Source of the DNA: Hexactinellida sp. DTS-2022 | Taxonomy: Eukaryota; Porifera; Hexactinellida | Length of the DNA: 64,000 bases | Reading direction: 5' to 3' | Assembly: GCA_028753945.1 (NCBI GenBank) | Contig: JAPNXP010000007.1 | Location: 1,488,001 to 1,552,000, forward strand | Shown: positions 57,057-64,000 of the stretch, piece by piece | How positions within the stretch are numbered: the first letter of the stretch is position 1 | Layout of the letters: the number at the start of each line of letters is the position of its first letter | The notes under the pieces: generated by a model | The model's database searches: none | Seen by the model: the letters and a program-made list of their open reading frames with translations, nothing else | Told to the model about the DNA's origin: nothing | Made by a program: the position numbers and the translations under genes

Positions 57057-58515
57057 TTTTCGCCATGTCATCATCACTATGAAGGTGTTAAATTATTTCA
57101 AAAAGGTGTTACAGAAGGCATCGACCCTTAGAGTGGTGGAAGTTTCCATTTAGTTCACTTCATTTTAGAGATATTCAAGTTTGAGTAGAATATAATAGCT
57201 GATGACTCAGCATTTTTATGTGAGTGTTGGGTCATCACCAGAGTATTTTATAAGGATTAAAAAAAGTTTTTTTAATGTTTTCGTGGAATAAAAAAATGGA
57301 TTTTCGGTAGAAATGGAATCTTGAAATGGATATCAGACGATACAAACTCACTATTCAAGGGAGTAAAAAAATGAAAATAGGAATAAAAAAATGGGCCAGG
57401 AATAAAAAAATGGGCTTATAATATACCCTGGTCATCACCCAACATCAACTAGCCCATTTTAAATATAGAATTCACAAAATTGTAAAAACACATTTTTTTA
57501 ACCATGTCATCATCACCTCAAGGTGTCAAGACCCACTTGTATAGGTGGCACGTGCCATAAGGACCAATTGATAAATTGAAAGTTTGTTTCTATCTTCTAT
57601 GATATCTGAGATTTATGATATTTAATTAATTAGTATAAATAATTATTAATAATTTAACACCAATTTCAATGTCAACTTATATTTATTAAGTTTAATTATT
57701 TTGTCTTAAATAATTAATTAATTAATTTGGCTATCAAATTTCAATTCCGCACACTCGATAACCCTAATAAACAAATTGGGAGCATCTATATAAGTCATAT
57801 ACTGACTGAATTAAATATAATTAATTACGTCAGTATATTAACAGTGCAATAATATTCCCGCAGAAGTAAATATAATCACATAATCTGTCGTTGTTGTGAA
57901 ATATATAATCTTAGTTTTCAATTGGAAAATGGAAGCCTACTCGATCTCACAAGTTGAATCAATATAATAATAACGAGTTGAAACAATAGAATTAGATTTA
58001 ACACTTTCAATTGAACTGAAGTGTTAGTAAACAAAAGAAACTTGCAGCTCAATTGTGGCACAAACGAAACCCATTTTAAAAATTCGTGCACTGTGAAAAG
58101 GTGTCGAATTAAATTCTCTATCGAATGCATATAAATTGAATATTCGGGTATTATTTATTCTTCCTGTTTAAATATTAAACAGGATCAAAAATGTGTCCAA
58201 AATCTTTTAATCAAAAATCGTGACCCCAGGTGCACATCTGTAACACATGAGACGCATATCCTGAAATTTTGGGTTCTTAGTTAATTAAACTCTGTTCAGT
58301 GGATGATCTACGGAAGAATAATAATATACCGAAGCACTAAGATTAGAACTGGGCCACTATACTAAAGTATAGTCGGCACAGTAATAATAATAATAATATC
58401 GATAAAGGCAGTGATTCCAATACTGGGCCACTATACTATAGTATAGTCGGCACAGTAATAATAAAGGCAGTGATTTCAAAACTGGGCCACTATACTATAG
58501 TATAGTCGGTACAGT
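51726..58515. repeat. Thirteen copies of a 35-bp palindrome
   Basis: ACTGGGCCACTATACTA followed by TAGTATAGTCGGCACAGT. Copies start at 51726, 51782, 51847, 51920, 52858, 56628, 56706, 56769, 56828, 56895, 58348, 58422 and 58481. Each is preceded by one of two leaders (AAAGGCAGTGATTCCAAT or CCAAAGCACTAAGATTAGA, or a variant) and followed by AATAATAA. The CTGTGCCGAC end is shared with the larger hairpin (CTGTGCCGACGCATG). Confidence 0.92.
57239..57430. mobile_element. hAT-type MITE family M1, copy 2
   Basis: 192 bp, the inverted near-identical partner of 11176-11367, flanked by a perfect GTCATCAC duplication (57231-57238 and 57431-57438). The homologous array unit at 53190-53215 has the empty site (GGGTCATCACCCAACATC), which proves the insertion and its boundaries. 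Confidence 0.97.
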
Positions 58516-58529
58516 AAAAAGCCCCTCAC

Positions 58530-59500
58530 AGACGGGATGGGAGTGTGCTCCTTCTGATTGCACTTCCCCAATGTTTAATTTAACTAGAATTTCAATATTC
58601 AAATTACATTTCATCTTAGTGTAATATAATCTAACATTTGAAGTCTTGTGAAGACTTCAAATGATAAAATAAATTAATTAAAGATTATTTGTTGCTAATA
58701 TAAATTAGGAATACGTGTAGTATTTACGTTACTATTTTGAATAGTAATAGAATTGACATCATCATCATCAACTTGTAAAATATTCCAACTTCCAAGGGTT
58801 TTAATTGCACTTGTATGAAACACATATTTACTTACAAACCAATCAATAACAGTCATTAACTATCAGATAGTAGGCTTATGTAATATGTTCTATAGTATTC
58901 AGTATACTATAGAGTAATTACAATATGGAGATGGCTGATTTACATAAAAAACAGTTAATAAAACGTAGAATTGATTAGCGACCTAATAATTTTAATTGAT
59001 ATATAGAAAGAACATCCTTATGAGAATACAACCTCTATATTTTCAATAACTAATTCGAATTATTAATTAAAGAGTCACTAGCCCAGAATACAAATCTCGA
59101 TATAACTGACGAACAAAAGCGAAATTGAGAAATCGGGCTTCGAGGTGATCATATCCAGGAAATTCTATATCTCCTGTCCAAATTTTAAATCTCTATCTCC
59201 AATGGTTTGTTTAGTCAGGCCATCGCGTACTGCCGGCAGGCCGGAAGTCCGACAGAGGTAAATTCAATAGTGTGCACTTATAGTATAAAACTATAGTAGG
59301 ACCCTACTATAACGTTTTTCACACGCGCCCAAAATGCTCAATTTGTATTGCGTCTATGGGAGCATTTCTCGATTTTCGCGCGCGCCTAGAAAAGTTTTCT
59401 TTTGAAATTACGCGCCTGGAGGTGCGTCGCATACGCCTGGATGAAACCCTCGTAACAAGTGTAATTAGTACTTGTCTTGATTCAAATTTGTACCATACAG
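58530..59500. other. No gene recognised; one short hairpin
   Basis: AT-rich flank. Positions 58635-58663 form a perfect 13-bp hairpin (CATTTGAAGTCTT, loop GTG). Positions 59230-59460 are GC-richer, with a short open frame that I cannot support as a gene. Confidence 0.4.
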
Positions 59501-59507
59501 TCTATAC

Positions 59508-59744
59508 CACAGGTGCCCAACTCAATTTTTACTGCGGATCACATTGGTTTCCTCAAATATTTAGGACGGTCCATATAGGCCAATTGATAAATTTCAGATA
59601 TATTAGGGAGAGATAGGTGGTGTATCCAAGCGGAAATGGAACAGAAAATGTTAAGAAACACATCTAAAATCATTACAGACTACGTAAATGATGAAAAATA
59701 TTAACCGGAATAAACTTACGCGGGCCGTATGTTGGGCACCCCTG
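59508..59744. mobile_element. hAT-type MITE (CAGGGGTGCCCAAC ends)
   Basis: A 237-bp element with ends CACAGGTGCCCAAC and CAGGGGTGCCCAAC, flanked by a perfect GTCTATAC duplication (59500-59507 and 59745-59752). The termini resemble Charlie-like hAT ends. Confidence 0.92.
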
Positions 59745-60067
59745 GTCTATACTATCAGTCGATTAACAATAAAAGAATAACGATTAACCAAAAGTTAAAA
59801 AATTCCCTGAGCGTTATATAATCAGTAAGGCACGTATAATACGTATTACATTATACGTATCCAATAGAAGAGTTATTGAACAACTAATAATTTATTTATC
59901 GAAGTCTAGAGTTTGAATGACTGCATGTTTCTTATTTTAAATGATGTACAATCTCAAAGTGGAATTGAAATTCATTGTTATTCGAATATTTGAATAGAAC
60001 AATCAGTGTTGCTTTATTCATATTCATCAGTTCTAGTTAGTCTAATTAGCTAAAGCTCACAATTCTA

Positions 60068-60593
60068 CAGTAACCGGCCAAAAGTATTTGAAGAGCAATA
60101 ATTCGTATTCATGCATCCAATCTTATAGCAACATAATAACAATTGTAGAAACTTCAACATGGTTGTCGACATAAAACGATAGAGTTTTGAATTACTATTA
60201 TAGTGAGGTGTTAAACTCTTTAACTATACTATAATGAGTTCATTAAATATATGATTTCTGATAATTAATAGGCAATTTAAAAATGCAAATATAATTGCAG
60301 ATTTGAACACCACTTGACCGAATTAGTCTAGATTCTTAATATCAAATTATTACGATTAGTTTCCGCTGAGACAGTCACATTCCCATTGTGCCACAAGTGG
60401 CACGTGGCAGGGACACTTGTGCCACTTCATGGATAATAGATAAAACTGACTTAAAATGACAATATTACTAAATTTATAACTATAGCGAGATACTAAATTT
60501 CAGAGTAGTTAAAACAACCGTTAATTCGGTACAAGAAGCATATTGTGCTGGAATAAACATTCCTGTTGTTCAAATACTTTTGTTCGGTCAGTG
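60068..60593. mobile_element. Tc1/mariner-type MITE, copy 3
   Basis: A 526-bp element with ends CAGTAACCGGCCAAAAGT and CACTGACCGAACAAAAGT, flanked by TA (60066-60067 and 60594-60595). It shares the interior of copy 1 (9602), including GTGCCACAAGTGGCACGTGG near the right end. Confidence 0.85.
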
Positions 60594-60913
60594 TATTTGA
60601 CGATTTTCTACTAATTCTTTCTAAATACCATAGCCTTCTTTACATAAGGCCTAACAGTAAACTACGAGTTTGGTACCATGGATGCGGTCGAAGATGGGAA
60701 ATTTTAGCTAACCACAATATATTCTGTCATCATTTAATTATTTACAATAAATCATAATAATAATTGAATATGAGTTGCATTATATTATATCCAACATGAA
60801 ATTTTATTTATTTGTTTCTTATACTAATTTTTCTAATCACTTTCAACATACCCACTCCCATACTAACTATTTAAGATTCCTTTTGTTATATATTAGCTAC
60901 TACATCAATCAGA

Positions 60914-63900
60914 ATGCTGAATACATGCTCTGCTCCCGGATGTAAGAGTAACTATAATCCAGAAGATCGTATTCCTGTATTCAGAAAGCCTCACTAGCCG
61001 GATGAACTAGAGTCTTGCATTCGAGCTCTGCATAGGGAAGAAGTAGATATTCTGAAAACTCTTTTGTATGCGTGAAACATTTTAGAGAAGAGAATATTGA
61101 GTACACCCACAAAGTTCCTAACGGAGATGGGACTTACCACGAGCTTCCACACAAAAATCAGAAGTTAAAAGATTGAACAGTACCAGTTTGTCCATCATAC
61201 TACTCTTGACAGTCTACTACAAAACGCAGACGTCTCTCCTACGATTCGAAAGAAGATAAACTACTTCAGTAGGCTGTAGAACTTAGCTTGACATCGCAGA
61301 CTGAAGAGAAGGAGAAGTATTTGATACACGGTTTTAGGAATTGAAAGTGAAGTTAACTTTTATATCTTTACCTAATTGGTCATTATGGTTTCCGAATGAG
61401 CAGAGTCTAATTTTTATGCGTCCTCACTTGCTAAATTCAAATATTTTGGTCGATGTTTACTTGATAGTTGAATCCAATTTGTCTATAAAGCATTATGTAA
61501 CGCTGATGTTATCCCTCTCTCTACATGCTCTATAAGTGATACTCGACTATTTGAGTCAATTTTAAGTGAAAATTATGAATTTTCACACCAGCTAGCTCCT
61601 CTAATACCAAATGTACATAAGGTACCCTTATATATATGGCAATGGAACATATTCAAATAGCAATTGAAATAGTTCCTACTTCTGATGAATTTTTCGATTG
61701 TCCAGAGCTTTCTGGACTTCAATTCATTCTAAGTCAGCTAGAAAATAGCCTCATTCCTAAAACAGGCGCAGATATAATTTGATCACTCAATTTTGCCACT
61801 TAAAACACATCAGATCTTGTTTATCTCTTTCACACTTCCATACCTTAGAAAATCTTTTATCACTCTTTTGGATTTGAAAATGAATTCTTCTCTTTTCTTA
61901 AATAAGCGACTAAATATTTTTCTACTCAACAAAAGCATGTCATTATCCAAATGGATGAAATACACATCAAATCGACATATCTTACAAAGGAGGAAAACTA
62001 GTTGGTTCAAATCTAAATCCTGATGATCCAATCAAAACAGTATTTGCTATCATGGTATCTAGTCTTCAAAAAATGGTCCATGTATTGTCCGTTTATTGCT
62101 ATTCGCATCTATTTCTGCTGAAAAGATATTTTCTGTTATGCAATCTTGCATTGAAGATTTTGAAATTTGTGGACTACTAGTTCAGGTAATTTAAATTGAT
62201 AACTATCCTCTAAATGTGATAGTCCAGCAATATGGTGAAAGATTGTGCATTTTTGAGATAGAAAGTACCAAATTTTGCATAATTGTAGTATTATAGGTTC
62301 TGATCAACTTCAGCTATGGCACATAGCAGAATTCTTGGAAGAACAAATTTTTCAGGGGGTCACAAATTGGTGCCCAATCGAATCGCCGGAAGTATAAATA
62401 CTGGATAGCCCATTCAAATGCATTCTTAACGACTTTAAATTGTCAGATTCGTGCTCAACACTTAATTTCCAGCACTTTGATAGGTATATTGACTATATTC
62501 GGTGAGAATATTTTTTGGTTTTCCATAGCAACGGTAAGAATGTGTTGAACATTCCGATCTCCAAATTTGGAGTAACCATATCGAGTGACCCCTTGTTTTT
62601 CTCGGGTATGCGTACTGAGTGCGAATATACTTTAGAAACACTCTAAATATTAATTGTCAAGCCAAAAGTTTGCATTTATCATATTCCAGCTCAAAGCCAA
62701 GATTTATCCAAGATCAAAAGTAGTACATAGTAGCTTGGAGCACTTCTGTACTTTGATCACAGAAAAAGCCGCAAGAACATGTCTTTGTACTTGTACTACT
62801 TCTAGGCAGGCTTGGACCGGCCATAGTTCCATAGTGCAATGCACATGCTCCCCCTTGTATTCGTACTTGTGTCAGGCCAGTAGCTAGGGGGAGGCTCGCC
62901 GGCTAGGTTAACTTTTGTGATATATCTGACATTTTGATTTGTTGTTGAATTGTATATTATTGGAGTTTCAATTTCCTCATGCTCACATTTTGTATTAATA
63001 CCCTCGAATAATCTAGTATCGCACTTGTACGTAGGTATTGAAATTTGGGTGAAATAGTATCTAATAGTATATTATAATAGTATATTCGCACTCAGTACGC
63101 ATACCCGAGAAAAACAAGGGGTCACTTGATATGATTACTCCAAATTGGGAGATCGGAATGTTCAACACATTCTTACCGGTGCTATGGAAAACAAAAAAAT
63201 ATTCTCACAGAATATAGTCAATATACCTATCAAAATGCTGGAAATTAAGTGTTGAGCACGAATCTGACAATATAAAGTCGTTAATTAAGAATGCATTTGA
63301 ATGAGCTATCCTGTATTTATACTTCCGGCAATTCGATTGGGTACCAATTTTGACCCCCTGAAAAATTTGTTCTTCCAAAAATTCTGATATGTGCCATAGC
63401 TGAAGTTGATCAGAATCTATAATACTATAATTGTGCAAAATTTGGTACTTTTATCTCGAAAATGCACAATTCGACCATTTCCTGCACCATATTGCTGGAC
63501 TATGAACTCTTCAAATTGTTATCCCCTGTTGGTAAGCTAGAGACTCGAGTACCTCATTCTTATGATATCAACAGGCCACTTTTTCTTACGTTTTATTTTG
63601 TCCACATTCTAAAAACGATTCGAAATAATTGGCTCAATCAAATATCAGACAGCAAAACTTTCGCTTATCCTGATTTAGGCAATTTTCACACAGATTACTG
63701 TTCCTTTCCTTTTAGAATATGTTCAACTTCTTTTCGGGATGTCAGAGTCCTTTTCAATTCAGAGAAACCAAACTTGCCCAAAGCCTAACTTTGAAATCTT
63801 GTTACCCTTCTATTCTAGAGCGCCAAAATGTCAAACTTGTCTTAAAAGTTATTCATGAATCAACAGTAGCTGTTCAAAATTACCTACATTGTCTAGAATT

Positions 63901-64000
63901 ACAAACTGATACGTCGGATTTTATCCCAAAATTTTCTCTCGCTCTGGAAAATGTTTAATGTAAACATTCCATATAACCATGTCCGTTTAAACGATGCATT
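60914..64000 (+). pseudogene. P/THAP9-type transposase, copy E
   Basis: The Met at 60914 opens a THAP domain (MLNTCSAPGCKSNYNPEDRI) with a Trp-to-TAG change (KPH*PDELE). It continues HFREENIEYTHKVPNGDGTY, SLPNWSLWFPNEQSLIFMRP, and QMDEIHIKST-like and KGGKLVGSNLNPDDP stretches near 61950-62035 after several shifts. The foldback at 62220-63502 interrupts just after DNYPLNV. The frame resumes ELFKLLSPVGKLETRVPHSY and FYFVHILKTIRNNWLNQ, where copy C has FDFVHILK: the conserved Asp is replaced by Tyr. Many stops (TAG, TGA, TAA) and frameshifts make this the most decayed copy after D. Confidence 0.8.
62220..63502. mobile_element. 1.28-kb foldback element with TGA TSD
   Basis: Arms of about 410-420 bp (62220-62629 and 63081-63502) are inverted copies starting TAGTCCAGCAATATGGTG, around a 451-bp spacer. 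A 3-bp direct TGA flanks it (62217-62219 and 63503-63505). The arms differ by scattered substitutions and small indels. A 77-codon open frame on the reverse strand of the right arm has no recognisable domain. The superfamily is unclear; the 3-bp duplication would allow PIF/Harbinger or CACTA type. Confidence 0.8.

Larger units (their letters stand above)
49500..58530 (+). repeat. Complex tandem array with hairpin and palindrome cassettes
   Basis: Seven units of about 0.9-1.6 kb. Each ends with GTRACCCCAGGTGCA and one of two leaders (CATGAGACACATATCC...GGATGAGCTACGG or CACCTACATGCCAAG...GCACCGTCTACGG). An AAT/AATA microsatellite follows, then a roughly 120-bp hairpin, then a body with GTCATCATCACTATGAAGG, CAAGGTGTCAAGACCCA and ACACTCGATAACCC-like landmarks. 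Thirteen 35-bp palindromes sit in the microsatellite part. The open frames here run through hairpins and are not genes. It is not a simple satellite, because unit length and cassette number vary. Confidence 0.85.
60629..64000 (+). mobile_element. P-element-like transposon, copy E (runs off the window)
   Basis: The left terminal repeat starts CATAGCCTTCTTTACATAAG and GGCCTAACA, the same subfamily as copy C. A large foldback (62220-63502) splits the gene. The 3' end lies beyond the window. Confidence 0.8.

Noticed and set aside
49655..57066. Several open frames such as MQPVPTHVPLVALYF and MAKKNPKLQPVPTACS
   Set aside because: They run through the hairpin arms on both strands and recur with every array unit; they reflect inverted-repeat composition, not genes.

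Overview
The window looks like AT-rich, non-coding, repeat-dominated nuclear DNA from a eukaryote, most likely an invertebrate animal; I cannot name the species. Almost everything I recognise is a transposable element (TE): P-element/THAP9-like transposons, Ginger/KRBA2-like integrase transposons, hAT and Tc1/mariner elements with many short non-autonomous copies (MITEs), a Mutator-like element (MULE), a Helitron remnant and a CR1/L2-like LINE. I recognised no host gene, rRNA or tRNA, though I could not run an RNA-gene scan. Introns that can be placed inside TE genes by restored reading frame are mostly very short (45, 54 and 55 bp; one of 148 bp), which suggests a host with short introns.

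Layout. 0.3-7.5 kb: two almost identical P-like elements head to head, a 3.4-kb palindrome around a 343-bp spacer. 7.5-9.6 kb: inverted-repeat elements, a perfect 96-bp foldback and a hAT MITE. 9.6-16 kb: a broken integrase transposon (copy 1), interrupted by a Tc1-type MITE and by a 2.8-kb MULE that itself carries a hAT MITE; fragments of an OTU-type cysteine protease follow. 17.1-18.9 kb: Helitron helicase and OTU remnants on the minus strand. 19.2-23.6 kb: P-like copy C, carrying a hAT MITE and a hairpin element with Ginger-like ends. 23.6-34.2 kb: a graveyard of short MITEs, diverged inverted repeats and a few coding-like scraps. 34.3-48.8 kb: P-like copy D, split by a 10.7-kb Ginger-like element, which contains a complete hAT element inside its integrase gene, a foldback and a truncated LINE. 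49.5-58.5 kb: a complex tandem array (about 0.9-1.6 kb period) whose units carry a roughly 120-bp hairpin and 35-bp palindromes. 59.5-64 kb: hAT and Tc1 MITEs, then P-like copy E, split by a large foldback and running off the end.

The most informative feature is how well insertion history can be read. Many insertions keep exact target-site duplications (TSDs), and several rejoin an interrupted reading frame or match an empty site elsewhere in the window. Three elements of very different size (96 bp, 431 bp, 10.7 kb) share TGTTG termini and 4-bp TSDs, which points to one Ginger-like mobilisation system acting on an autonomous element and on hairpin MITEs.
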